A stretch of DNA of 33,984 bases from positions 1 through 33,984 of the forward strand of contig JAJZRD010000015.1 of the NCBI GenBank assembly GCA_021845945.1, read 5' to 3'. The notes below the pieces were generated by a model, which ran no database searches, was not told the origin of the DNA, and saw only the letters and a list, made by a program, of their open reading frames with translations. The DNA comes from Chloroflexota bacterium (GTDB taxonomy: Bacteria > Chloroflexota > UBA6077). The stretch's first letter is position 1. Each line of letters opens with the position of its first letter. This document shows positions 23,801 to 31,682 of this stretch, in pieces. Both the position numbers and the translations under genes were made by a program.

Positions 23801-25497
23801 GCGAACAGATAGTTGGCATCGATCTGGGGACCACCTATTCCCTGGTGGCGGCCGTCCGAGAGGGCAGGCCGAGGGTCCTGGCCTACAAGAGCGAGAAGCT
23901 CCTCCCCTCCGTGGTAGGGATCGACCCTTCCGGCGAGATGCTGGTGGGCACACCGGCGCGCAACCAGTACGTGGTGGCCCCGGAGCGAACCGTCAAGTCC
24001 ATAAAGCGCAAGATGGGCTCACCGGAGCGGGTGAGGCTCGGCGAGCGGGAGTACTCGCCCCCGGAGGTCTCGGCCTTCATCCTGCGGGAGCTGAAGCACG
24101 GCGCCGAGTCGAGCCTCGGCCATCCCGTTCGCAAAGCGGTGATCACCGTGCCGGCCCGATTCACCGACGCCCAGCGCCAGGCGACCAGAGACGCCGGCGA
24201 GATCGCGGGCCTCGAGGTGGTGCGGATCATCAACGAGCCGACAGCGGCGGCCCTGGCCTACGGGCTGCAGCGAGCGGGCTCCCAGCAGGCGCTGGTGTAC
24301 GACCTGGGCGGCGGCACCTTCGACGTCTCGGCCATCGAGATAGCCGACGGGATCGTGGAGGTCCGCGCCTCCCACGGCGACACCCACCTGGGGGGAGACG
24401 ACTTCGACGCGCTCCTGGCCGAGAGGCTGGCGGAGGCGGTCGAACACCACCATCAGCACCTCAATCCGATGTCGGATCGCCGTGCCGCGGCGCGGCTGAC
24501 CCAGGCCGCGGAGAAGGCCAAGATCGCTCTATCCGATGCCCCCTACGTCACGGTTCGAGAGGAGCACCTGCTCAAGAAGGTCCACCTGGAGGAGGAGGTG
24601 TCCCGCGAGGAGTTCGAGGAGCTGATTCGGGGCCTGCTGGGCGGAACCCTTCAGGCGGTGGACCGCGCCCTGGCCGACGCGGGATGGAAGCCGAAGGACC
24701 TGGAAGTGGTGCTGCTGGTGGGTGGATCGACCCGCATCCCCCTGGTGAAGGAGATGGTGCACCGGCACCTCGGCATCGAGCCCCGCTCCGAGATCCACCC
24801 GGACGAGGCTGTAGCGCTGGGAGCCGCAGTGCAGGGGGCGATCATCGCGGGGGAGCCCATCGACGCCGTGCTGGTAGACATCTGCCCCTACTCCCTCGGC
24901 ATCAGGACCCTCAGCACCGCCCTCGGGGTCCTGGTCGACAACCGATTCAGCGCGGTGATACCCCGCAACACCACGATCCCGACGTCCAAGACGGAGAAGT
25001 ACTACACCGTATACCCCGATCAGGACAGCGTGGTGATCGAGGTCTACCAGGGGGAGGGCTACACCGTCGATCGCAACACCTTCCTCGGCGAGTTCGAGTT
25101 CAAGGGCATCTCCCCCGATCCTGAAGGTGGCCAGCGCGAGGTGCTGGTGACCTTCGACTACGACGTGGACGGCATAGTCCACGTGGCGGCGCGGGACAAG
25201 CGTACCGGCCGGCACGCGGACATGAAGATCACAGGACCGAAGGATCGACTGAGCGAGGCAGAGAAGGTACGGGCCCGAGCTGCCCTGGAGGCTGCTCCCC
25301 CCATGGAGTCGGACACGGTGACGGTGCTGCGAAAACGCGCAGAGGGCCTTCTGCCCAGGCTACGCCAGGCAGACAAGGAGGACGCCGCCGCGGAGTTGGA
25401 GCGGCTGCTGGCCGAACTGGATAGGGCGGTGGCAGCCGGCGCCGACAGCGAGGTCGTAGACCGCCTGGTAGACTGGATCTACGAGCACGAGGAGTAG
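23797..25497 (+). CDS. Hsp70-family chaperone (HscC-type, short lid)
   Basis: 566 residues, against about 610-640 for DnaK. ATPase-domain motifs are clear: [10 protein letters not shown] (7-16), [14 protein letters not shown] (143-156), [12 protein letters not shown] (167-178), [11 protein letters not shown] (194-204), [12 protein letters not shown] (306-317), [13 protein letters not shown] (334-346). The substrate-binding domain starts near 358 ([13 protein letters not shown]) and has the HscC-like [23 protein letters not shown] (389-411). The helical lid (about 485-566) is short and there is no C-terminal EEVD-type tail. It hydrolyses ATP to bind and release unfolded or client proteins in the cytoplasm. 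It closes the TPR-J-GrpE operon and is translationally coupled to the exchange factor. Confidence 0.95.
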   Translation: MSEQIVGIDLGTTYSLVAAVREGRPRVLAYKSEKLLPSVVGIDPSGEMLVGTPARNQYVVAPERTVKSIKRKMGSPERVRLGEREYSPPEVSAFILRELKHGAESSLGHPVRKAVITVPARFTDAQRQATRDAGEIAGLEVVRIINEPTAAALAYGLQRAGSQQALVYDLGGGTFDVSAIEIADGIVEVRASHGDTHLGGDDFDALLAERLAEAVEHHHQHLNPMSDRRAAARLTQAAEKAKIALSDAPYVTVREEHLLKKVHLEEEVSREEFEELIRGLLGGTLQAVDRALADAGWKPKDLEVVLLVGGSTRIPLVKEMVHRHLGIEPRSEIHPDEAVALGAAVQGAIIAGEPIDAVLVDICPYSLGIRTLSTALGVLVDNRFSAVIPRNTTIPTSKTEKYYTVYPDQDSVVIEVYQGEGYTVDRNTFLGEFEFKGISPDPEGGQREVLVTFDYDVDGIVHVAARDKRTGRHADMKITGPKDRLSEAEKVRARAALEAAPPMESDTVTVLRKRAEGLLPRLRQADKEDAAAELERLLAELDRAVAAGADSEVVDRLVDWIYEHEE

Positions 25498-25519
25498 CGA
25501 CAGCCGGTTCCAGCCACCT

Positions 25520-25735
25520 CGTTACCTGGCATTGCAGTTATCGCCTCATGGGCGGGAGGTGTTCCGACGCTTCGCCGAGTTGATGCAGGAGCGAGTCGAA
25601 ACGGTCCAGCCGGCTGACGTGGAGCGGGCGGCGGGCCTTGCCGATGCCTACCCACAGTTAGGCGGCCGCGATCTCCTACACGCGGCCATCATGGAGTGGC
25701 TCCATGTCGCGCGGGTCTTGCGGTGCTTATCCTGA
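25520..25735 (+). pseudogene. PIN toxin gene fragment (inverted duplicate)
   Basis: About 190 bp (25520-25710) match the middle and C-terminal part of the intact PIN gene at 27141-27587 on the other strand at roughly 87% identity. The frame encodes PHGREVFRRFAELMQERVE and LGGRDLLHAAIM, but the first ~50 residues with the catalytic Asp/Glu and the last ~35 are missing. The sequence starts abruptly after the Hsp70 gene and ends at the start of the recombinase remnant. Confidence 0.85.
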
Positions 25736-27043
25736 CGATCCAAGCTAACCTGGGTCTTGCTGCGAACACGATCGAGGCATACGGCAGAGCCCTGGAGGGC
25801 TACCTGGGGTTCAGCGCTCATCGCGGCGTCGACCCTGACTCGGCTACCAGGGAACACGTCGCCGCGTACGTGCGCGACCTCCCCACCCGACCGAATCCTC
25901 GTGGCCCCAACGTCCGGGTCCTCGACTCCGGCGTCGGACTCGCCAACGCCACCCTCCAGCAGCGGCTCACCGCGATCCGCCTGTACTATGACTACCTCAT
26001 CGGCCAGTGGGCCCACACCGACCGCTTGAGGCCGGCTCTTGTGGGCAAACCGCTCTCGGCGAAAGCGAAGGCGCACCACCTCGCGGCGGCGAGCGCCTTC
26101 TTCCGCGACTGCCAGGAGTGGGGCTGGATCCCTCGCCGGATCGACCCGCGCCGCTGCTTCGCTGCGCCCCGGTCGATCCGCGATCTGATGGTGCCCAATC
26201 CACGCGTGATCGCCGACGACGTCTGGGCCAAGCTGCTGTGGGCCGGGCTTGACCTGAGCGAGGCCGACCTCTCGACCTCGTTCCAGCCGGCGCAGCCGGC
26301 GCTCGTCGACCCCAAGACCGCGGAGCCCACCCACTACATGTTCGCGTATCGCGGTCGACCGATCTCGCCTGGCTACCTCAACGACACGCTGATCCGCATG
26401 CTCTGCCACAAGGCCGGTGTGCCCGAATCCGACGCCCGCGGAGGGATCACCAGCCACCGAGCGCGTTCGACGATCGCCTCTCAGCTCTTCAACGCCAAGG
26501 AGCCGATGTCGCTCTTCGATCTGCAGGCCTGGCTCGGGCACCGCACGCCGGCCTCGACGCAGCACTACGCCAAGATCACCCCGACGAAGCTGGCCAAGTC
26601 CTACACGGATGCCGGCTACTTCGGACGCAACCGAGGATGATCGAGGTGCTCATCGACCGAGACGCGGTCAAGAGCGGGGCGGCGACCACCGGCGAGCCCT
26701 GGCGGTTCTACGACCTGGGCCACGGCTGCTGCAGCTACGACTTCTTCGACCGATGTCTCCACCGGATGGCTTGTGCCAGGTGCGCGTTCTACCTGCTCAA
26801 GGGGTCGAGCAAGGCTCAGATGCTGGAGGGCAAGGCGAGCCTGCAGCGGATGCTCCAGGAGATCCCGCTCACGACGACGAGCGGGCGGCGGTGGAGGACG
26901 GGCTGGCTGCGTACGAGAGGCTCTTGGCGCAGCTAATCGACGTGCCGACGCCGGCCGGACCGACGCCGCGCCAACTGGTGAGCGGAGGGCATAGCCCATC
27001 AGGGGCTGTGCCCACCGAAAGGCAAGAGTCGTCACGATGGTGA
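25736..27043 (+). pseudogene. Tyrosine recombinase remnant (chimeric, frameshifted)
   Basis: The frame 25696-26640 carries tyrosine-recombinase sequence. An N-terminal core-binding segment (NTIEAYGRALEGYLGF...ATLQQRLTAIRLYYDYLI) is joined at about 26005 to a second core-binding-type segment (KPLSAKAKAHHLAAASAFFRDCQEW). After PNPRVIADDVWAKLLWAGL the sequence jumps near 26285 to PAQPALVDPKT, skipping the region that should carry the first catalytic Arg. The last part keeps H-R-A-R (HxxR), LQAWLGH and the nucleophile in HYAKI. It shifts frame near 26635 (GHGCCSYDFFDRCLHRMACARC, a Cys-rich tail) and again near 26873 (ERAAVEDGLAAYERLL, TPAGPTPRQL). It looks like two or more neighbouring recombinase genes collapsed by deletion. 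Inactive. Confidence 0.8.
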
Positions 27044-27140
27044 CAGGTGGCCGGAATCGATGTCGCCAGCATGCCGGACTCGCTCGATCTCCTGTCTCGC
27101 TTCCTTCGCGACCTGAGGGATACAAGCCGGGCGGAGAGCT

Positions 27141-27587
27141 TCAGGTCACGATAGTGTGTCGCCAGTAGTTCACCTGTCCAGGATCTAGCCGTTCCACATC
27201 AGGCATGCGATTGAAACCTGTGTCAGCTGAGATGAGGTGGCGGATGTGGAGCCGTCCCATGATAGCCGCATGCAGGAGATCGCGGCCGCCTAACTCGGGA
27301 TAGGCATCGGCAAGATCAGCCGCTCGCGCCACGTCAGCCGGCTGGACTGTTTCGACTCGCTCCTGCATCAGCTCGGCGAAGGCTCGGAACACCTCCCGCC
27401 CATGAGGCCACAAGCGCAAGGCCAGGTAACGATGGAGTAGCTCCTGAAGGACCTCAGCATCGGTCACGAAGGCCTGCGGATGCTCGGCCACGAGGAGCAG
27501 TATCTGAGCGCAGGGCTCCTTCAACGGGTGGGGTCGGCCGGCCGCGTAGATGGGCACGTTGGTGTCAAGAAAGGCCACCGGGCTCAT
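27141..27587 (-). CDS. PIN-domain toxin (VapC-like)
   Basis: 148 residues from the ATG at 27587 (a GTG two codons upstream is possible). PIN ribonuclease acidic residues are present: Asp8 in FLDTN, Glu45/Glu49 in DAEVLQE, Asp103 in GGRDLLHA and Asp122 in SADTGF. VapC-type toxins cleave tRNA or rRNA when free of antitoxin. The start lies inside the end of the antitoxin gene (about 23-base overlap), the usual coupling. A truncated inverted copy lies at 25520-25710. Confidence 0.88.
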   Translation of the reverse strand: MSPVAFLDTNVPIYAAGRPHPLKEPCAQILLLVAEHPQAFVTDAEVLQELLHRYLALRLWPHGREVFRAFAELMQERVETVQPADVARAADLADAYPELGGRDLLHAAIMGRLHIRHLISADTGFNRMPDVERLDPGQVNYWRHTIVT

Positions 27588-27819
27588 AGGCACCCTCCAA
27601 TTGGCGGCTGAGGGTAGCGGGGTCAGGGACTTCCTCTATCTCCAATTGAGCCAGCATCTGAGCCGCACGTTTTCGCCGAGCCCGCAGGGTTTCCTCGTAA
27701 GCCCTGTCGACAAGGCGGCGTATAGTCTCGGACACGGGCGTGCCCTGCTCCGCTGCCAGCTCCCTCAGCTTGCGGCGGTGCTCGGGGTCGAGTCGCACGT
27801 CCAAGCGATCGGTTGCCAT
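27565..27819 (-). CDS. VapB-like ribbon-helix-helix antitoxin
   Basis: 84 residues from the ATG at 27819, preceded by GGAGG at good spacing; upstream in-frame starts are less likely. The N-terminal MATDRLDVRLDPEHRRKLRELAAEQGTPVSETIRRLVDRAY is the beta-strand plus two helices of a ribbon-helix-helix DNA-binding domain. The C-terminal half (50-84) is the polar toxin-binding tail. It should bind the PIN toxin and repress the shared promoter. Confidence 0.85.
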   Translation of the reverse strand: MATDRLDVRLDPEHRRKLRELAAEQGTPVSETIRRLVDRAYEETLRARRKRAAQMLAQLEIEEVPDPATLSRQLEGAYEPGGLS

Positions 27820-27831
27820 CGGCTCACCTCC

Positions 27832-27871
27832 GTACATACCCTATTGTACAGCAGCAGACCGCCATACGCAA
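27832..27871 (-). promoter_or_regulatory. Promoter and operator of PIN toxin-antitoxin pair
   Basis: On the minus strand, TTGCGT (27871-27866), 17 bases, TACAAT (27848-27843), just upstream of the antitoxin ribosome site. An inverted repeat GTACA (27832-27836)/TGTAC (27845-27849) overlaps the -10 and is a plausible autoregulatory operator. Confidence 0.5.
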
Positions 27872-27957
27872 TGCTCCTGTGGAAGACAGGGGCTACCCAG
27901 TACGGATCGATAATCGGGCCAGCACGATCTTCCCATTGCTCTCCTGTTACTTTCTGA

Positions 27958-28245
27958 TTAGTTCCCCTTTGGGATCGGGTATCCGAGTCGACGCATCTTC
28001 GCGGCCAACCGAACCAGAGCACCAGCCAAGGTTTCGCCCTCTGCCGACTTGGTCTCCAACTCCAGCACCGCGCTCAGGACCTGTTTGGGGTCCGAACGAT
28101 CCTCGTGCCAGAGGGGCGCAAAACGCTCGAACCAGCCGGCAAGTTCTTCGGTGTCGTGGATCGCCAGGAAGCGGCCGAGGCTGTGGGCGTCGGAGTTGGG
28201 GTCGAGCCTGGCCAGCGCCGACCGGTAGCGCTCGAACACGTCCAT
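27958..28245 (-). CDS. Hypothetical small helical protein
   Basis: 95 residues from the ATG at 28245: MDVFERYRSALARLDPNSDAH, then HDTEELAGWFERFAPLW, ending KMRRLGYPIPKGN. No family recognised; acidic and helical. There is no clear ribosome site at this start. Just upstream a different frame reads MIDIPEGPAYIIKAIPTLPSG (from 28315) and ends exactly where this frame begins, so the two may be one gene with a frameshift near 28245 or two overlapping genes. Confidence 0.5.
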   Translation of the reverse strand: MDVFERYRSALARLDPNSDAHSLGRFLAIHDTEELAGWFERFAPLWHEDRSDPKQVLSAVLELETKSAEGETLAGALVRLAAKMRRLGYPIPKGN

Positions 28246-28493
28246 TTGGGGCGACCACTCGGCAGGGTGGGGATTGCCTTGATGATGTAGGCGGGGCCTT
28301 CGGGGATGTCGATCATTGCTGTATCAATCTCCGTGGTCTGACGAGCCTGAACCGGCGTGGTCTCGCGCCGTGCGGAGTATAGCACGCGGCCTCGCCGCTG
28401 GACCTCAAGGCGGGTCGAGGTAGCTTCGAAGCAGTTTCAGCCGAATAGGTGGGCACAGGGGTTGCTGCCGACTGGGACTGGGGGAGTCATTCA

Positions 28494-28508
28494 GAGTCGG
28501 GACGACTC
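28494..28508. promoter_or_regulatory. Short palindrome upstream of CcbP-like gene
   Basis: GAGTCG (28494-28499) and CGACTC (28503-28508) form a perfect 6-bp inverted repeat around GGA, 38 bases before the CcbP-like start. It could be an operator or a small hairpin; no promoter hexamers are clear here. Confidence 0.3.
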
Positions 28509-28545
28509 AATATCCGAGGCGTTGACGGTGCAGAAAGGAGATGGC

Positions 28546-28914
28546 ATGTCCGAGCGCCCACGCGACGAGGAGCGAGAAGAGCGGATTACAATGGAGATCA
28601 TCGCTGATGCCTACGGCGCCGAGGAGCAAGCGATGGGCTGGCACGTGTACCTTGACGGGAATCTGCAGTTCCCGTTTCAAGCCAGGTGCATTGCCGAGCG
28701 TGCCACCTCTCCGCTTCGGAAGGGAGAGCAAGTGGATGTCGTGGGGATGGCGCCCGAGGAGGAGTGCGAGCATGAGATGTTCGTCCAGGTGCGCTGGAAC
28801 CGTCGCGCTCTGGCGGTCCCGTTGTCCCAGTTGCAAGGCATCGACGTGGACGAGCAAACACGCCAGGCCGTCGAGGACTGGCACTACTGGGTTGCGCGCG
28901 GCTACGAGCTGTAG
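28546..28914 (+). CDS. CcbP-like calcium-binding protein
   Basis: 122 residues from the ATG at 28546, with AAAGGAG 6 to 12 bases upstream. It matches the CcbP-type calcium-binding family known from cyanobacteria: GAEEQAMGWHVYLDGNLQFPF (24-44), ARCIAERATSPLRKGEQVDV, GMAPEEECEHEMFVQVRW (67-84), LAVPLSQLQGID and VEDWHYWVARGYEL (109-122). The many acidic residues on one face bind Ca2+; CcbP acts as a calcium buffer. A polar 15-residue N-terminal extension precedes the usual start (MEIIADAYG). It stands before the HU-like gene on the same strand. Confidence 0.85.
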   Translation: MSERPRDEEREERITMEIIADAYGAEEQAMGWHVYLDGNLQFPFQARCIAERATSPLRKGEQVDVVGMAPEEECEHEMFVQVRWNRRALAVPLSQLQGIDVDEQTRQAVEDWHYWVARGYEL

Positions 28915-28995
28915 TCCTTCTTGGATCTCGGTTCGCGAAATGGAAGCGATTGCCTGAGTTGGAATGATCTGGTTACTTGTTCGGTGAGAGAGGCA

Positions 28996-29259
28996 ATGGA
29001 CGACAGGGTCGACAAGAAGGAACTGGTAAGCCTGGTGGCCCGGCGGGTGAACCGAGATGTCGAAGCTGTGGGCGAGATCGTGAATGCCACGCTGGAGGAG
29101 ATCTGCGAAGCGCTGAAGCGCGGGGAGCCGGTCTCCCTGCGCGACTTCGGCTCGTTCTACGTTCGGCCGGAGCGGGATCGCTGGGTGTTCAAGTTCAACC
29201 CGTCGCAGCGGCTGCGCGCGCTGTTCGGTTGGTCCTCCACTTACCGTGGGGAGTTGTAG
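28996..29259 (+). CDS. HU/IHF-family DNA-binding protein
   Basis: 87 residues from the ATG at 28996 (GAGAGAGG just upstream), the usual HU size. Pattern: DKKELVSLVARRVNRDVEAV helix pair, EEICEALKRGEPVSLRDFGSFYVR (35-58; the G-x-x-V-x-L-x-x-F-G-x-F core), then FKFNPSQRLRALFG (65-78) in place of the basic arm and FKPGKxLR-like end. The DNA-wrapping arm is shorter and less basic than in housekeeping HU. It may be a specialised architectural protein. It lies 3 bases before the next small gene. Confidence 0.85.
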   Translation: MDDRVDKKELVSLVARRVNRDVEAVGEIVNATLEEICEALKRGEPVSLRDFGSFYVRPERDRWVFKFNPSQRLRALFGWSSTYRGEL

Positions 29260-29262
29260 GGG

Positions 29263-29484
29263 ATGGACTCCTTCGAGCAGACCTACCCGCACGTTGCCCG
29301 CTGGGTCAAGACCCAGGGCTGGATCGAACTCGGGGACAACGGCTGGAGCCGTTCCTGGATCCGGGCTCTAGACGAAGGTGGTCTGGTCTGGGAGGGCGAC
29401 GATCGGTCCAGGACGCTGGACGAGGCCTTCGAGGAGTTGGACACGGCGCTCGGCAAATGGGTGAGCGGGGCGTCTCTCGACTAG
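29263..29484 (+). CDS. Small acidic protein co-transcribed with HU-like gene
   Basis: 73 residues, ATG at 29263, 3 bases after the HU-like stop with a GGGG just upstream. The sequence is compact and acidic: SFEQTYPHVARWVKTQGWIE, then SWIRALDEGGLVWEG and TLDEAFEELDTALGKWV. No family name is known to me. The tight spacing points to co-expression and perhaps interaction with the HU-like protein. Confidence 0.7.
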   Translation: MDSFEQTYPHVARWVKTQGWIELGDNGWSRSWIRALDEGGLVWEGDDRSRTLDEAFEELDTALGKWVSGASLD

Positions 29485-29590
29485 TGCCCTGGTGGGGAAG
29501 AGACATCCGCGACTATTCGCCTGTTCTGTTGACAAGAGATGGCCAATCGGCAATAATGAACCTCGTAAACACCGGCATCGGGAGGGATGG

Positions 29591-30256
29591 TTGGCCGCCG
29601 CACGTGAGCTTGCTGAACTGCAGAACGTAGCCAGGAAGGCACCACGCAGCCTCCTCGAAGCTTTGTTGCGCACCCTGGAGGCAGGCGAGCAACCCTTGCG
29701 TGGGGCCTTCATCGCCCGTAGTCTCAACGCCCTGAGCCGTCTGACAGAGGATATGGACGAGGGCGCCCTGGGCGAAGCCCTCAGCTCCCCATCGGATTAC
29801 GAGGCGTTGCTCCGAGCCCTGGAGACCCCCGATGCCCTGGAGTCTCTGCGCCAGCGAGACCCCCTGCTATCGGCGAAGCTGCGGGGGCTGCGCAACCGAG
29901 AGACGCTGCTGGCGGTCGAAGGGCCTGCCCTGACCGCGGAGGAGGCCGCCTCGGCCCTGGGCATCACCCGCCAGGGCGTCGACAAGCGCCGCCGGGCGGG
30001 CCGCCTGCTCGCGGTCACCATCGGCCGTCGTGGCTATCTCTATCCCGCCTGGCAGTTCACTTCCAGTGGTGTCCTGCCCGGCCTCGAAGAAGTCCTGGCT
30101 GCCCTGCGTGACCACGACCCCTGGATGCAGCTCTCCTTCATGGTCAACCCCGACACGGCCCTCGGTGGCCGAGTTCCGCTGGCCGAGCTACGGCAGGGCG
30201 ATCTGGCTGCGGTCCTTCGAGCTGCCCGCACCTATGGAGAGCAGGTTGCCGTCTGA
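29591..30256 (+). CDS. Antitoxin-type DNA-binding protein of RES pair
   Basis: 221 residues from the TTG at 29591, chosen because GGGAGGG lies just upstream; the frame is open from 29492. The N-terminal half is helical. At 114-148 there is a helix-turn-helix (LTAEEAASALGITRQGVDKRRRAGRLLA) followed by GRRGYLYPAWQF. The C-terminal part (175-221, HDPWMQLSFMVNPDTALGG...ELRQGDLAAVLRAARTY) matches the toxin-binding domain of Xre/MbcA/ParS-type antitoxins, which pair with RES toxins. Its stop overlaps the RES start by 23 bases. It should neutralise the toxin and repress the operon. Confidence 0.82.
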   Translation: MAAARELAELQNVARKAPRSLLEALLRTLEAGEQPLRGAFIARSLNALSRLTEDMDEGALGEALSSPSDYEALLRALETPDALESLRQRDPLLSAKLRGLRNRETLLAVEGPALTAEEAASALGITRQGVDKRRRAGRLLAVTIGRRGYLYPAWQFTSSGVLPGLEEVLAALRDHDPWMQLSFMVNPDTALGGRVPLAELRQGDLAAVLRAARTYGEQVAV

Positions 30257-30635
30257 TCGCCCGGGGCCGCACCCTGAGCCCCCGCCGGATCTATCCTCTC
30301 GGGCCTTGCCGCTAGTTTACCTGCCCGAACCCTGGTTCCGCGTCCATCGTGTGCATCATGATCCCCTTCATTTCGGGCGCTCGGCCGACGGGCGCTTCAA
30401 CGCGCCGAACGGCGAGTATGGGGTTCTCTACGCGGGCTCCGACCCCTCTTGCGCGTTCATCGAGACCTTCGGGCAATCGACCGGTGTGTACACGGTTACG
30501 CTGGGCGCCCTTGTCGAGCGTGGCCTCAGCCGCATCGAGGCCGGGCGATCCCTCCGGCTGGTAGGATGGCTGGACCCGCACCACCGGGACCTGCTCGCCC
30601 AGATTCTGGACGCATACGGCTTTGGCATCGCCTGA
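30234..30635 (+). CDS. RES-domain toxin, apparently C-terminally shortened
   Basis: 133 residues from the ATG at 30234 inside the antitoxin gene. RES-family motifs are visible: PWFRVHRV (33-40), HFGRSADGRFNAPNGEYGVLYAG (46-68) and AFIETFGQ (74-81) with conserved Arg36, Arg54 and Glu77. RES toxins degrade NAD+. Full-length members usually run about 30-60 residues further with another conserved Ser/Tyr region. Here the frame stops after LDAYGFGIA and no matching continuation was found in other frames. It may be a truncated, inactive toxin. Note the NAD biosynthesis genes 1 kb downstream. Confidence 0.75.
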   Translation: MESRLPSDRPGPHPEPPPDLSSRALPLVYLPEPWFRVHRVHHDPLHFGRSADGRFNAPNGEYGVLYAGSDPSCAFIETFGQSTGVYTVTLGALVERGLSRIEAGRSLRLVGWLDPHHRDLLAQILDAYGFGIA

Positions 30636-31092
30636 TCGAACCTCTTCTCCGCCAAGGGGTCTGCCTCACGTCGCCCACGGCTCAGCTGCGTGGCCGCTAC
30701 TTGGGAATTGCGGCTAGCCCTAGGGCGGCGCGGCCAGTTTTCTGGCGATGAGGGTGCATGTGGAAGGACCATGCCCTGGAACGTTTCTAGGTCACAGTTC
30801 CCAGGTCAGGGGAGCAAGGGAATCAGACTCAGGTGGAATTCAGGTGCAAGCTCTAACGCGAAGAATTCGAGGCCAGCTTGGGAGCCTCGTTCTGCGGACT
30901 CCTCGGTTACTCGATGGGGGTTATGCACTTCGCCACGGTAGCTTTTTCTCGCACCAACCTCAGCATCCATCGCTGATGTCCATGGTCGGAGCAAGTGAGC
31001 TGCTGTACTTTTGTAGGAGCGGGCAGCGAAGAAAGAGGCAGGAAATGCGTGGAGGGCGACGTGGATATGGCAGACAAGAGGGCAGGGATAGC
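30636..31092. other. Intergenic stretch without genes
   Basis: No convincing gene on either strand; the long frames here cover the 3' end of nadX on the wrong strand. A hairpin CGAGGC (30868-30873)/GCCTCG (30884-30889) is present. The end of nadX overlaps a weak hairpin TCAGGT (31093-31098)/ACCTGA (31103-31108) without a T tract. Confidence 0.4.
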
Positions 31093-31593
31093 TCAGGTTC
31101 CGACCTGAACATGGTCGCTGAAGCGAAGGAGTGTAGCCAGTGCGCTGCAGCACGCCTGGTAACTCGTCTTTGGGTTGTCGGGGCTGGGCAGATTCACCAT
31201 GTGCATCCTCAATTCCCCAGTGGCCCCACGTGCGTAGATATCCACCGTGATTCGGCTGGCCTTCGGATCGCACACGACCCGCAGCCTCGTCTTGTCAGAC
31301 CCGAGCGTCGCGAGGCTGAGCGCCACCGCGACGTTTACGTTCTGCGGGAACCCCTTGATTGCCTCCGCTGCGGTCCCCTCGAACACCACCGTTGGTTCGT
31401 GGATCGCAAACAGGTCTATCGGATGGGCATCGAAGTAGGGTGCTCCCGCCAGCGCCTTGGGCGCCTTGGTCATTGTGAGCGAAGCCTCGTCGATCCCGAC
31501 GAGTGCGGCTGCCTTCAGATTATCCAGGCCCAGACTGCTCTTCACGAAGCGACCGATGTTGCCGCAACCCAGTACTGCAAGCCTTATCACCAT
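31093..31593 (-). pseudogene. nadX: L-aspartate dehydrogenase with internal deletion
   Basis: About 166 residues from the ATG at 31593 (a GTG one codon later has a better-placed GGAGGGG). Family length is about 260. NadX oxidises L-aspartate to iminoaspartate for NadA. The nucleotide-binding start IRLAVLGCGNIGRFV is present, then the sequence jumps directly to LGLDNLKAAALVGIDEASLTMTKAPKAL, which in the family comes after about 95 further residues. The C-terminal domain is intact (EPTVVFEGTAAEAIKGFPQNVNVAVALSLATLG, then NLPSPDNPKTSYQACCSALATL). The deletion is in frame and removes most of the Rossmann fold, so the product is very likely inactive. It is third in the nadA-nadC-nadX cluster. Confidence 0.8.
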
Positions 31594-31682
31594 CCCCTCC
31601 ATGCCCCGGTAGCCTATCAGACAGTCAGCAGAACCTGTTGCCGGGCCCGACGGAGGCCCGACCAGGTGAGGAGCGGCTACCG

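Noticed and set aside
23571..25124. A 517-codon plus-strand open frame
   Set aside because: It is in another frame of the GrpE-like and Hsp70 genes, which have clear family motifs.
19829..25497. Housekeeping dnaK-grpE-dnaJ operon
   Set aside because: The J protein lacks DnaJ's Gly/Phe and zinc regions, the GrpE-like protein is about 405 residues, and the Hsp70 is HscC-like with a short lid.
27044..27140. Small plus-strand frame MPDSLDLLSRFLRDLRD
   Set aside because: Only 27 codons, with no ribosome site or known pattern; probably the end of the decayed element.
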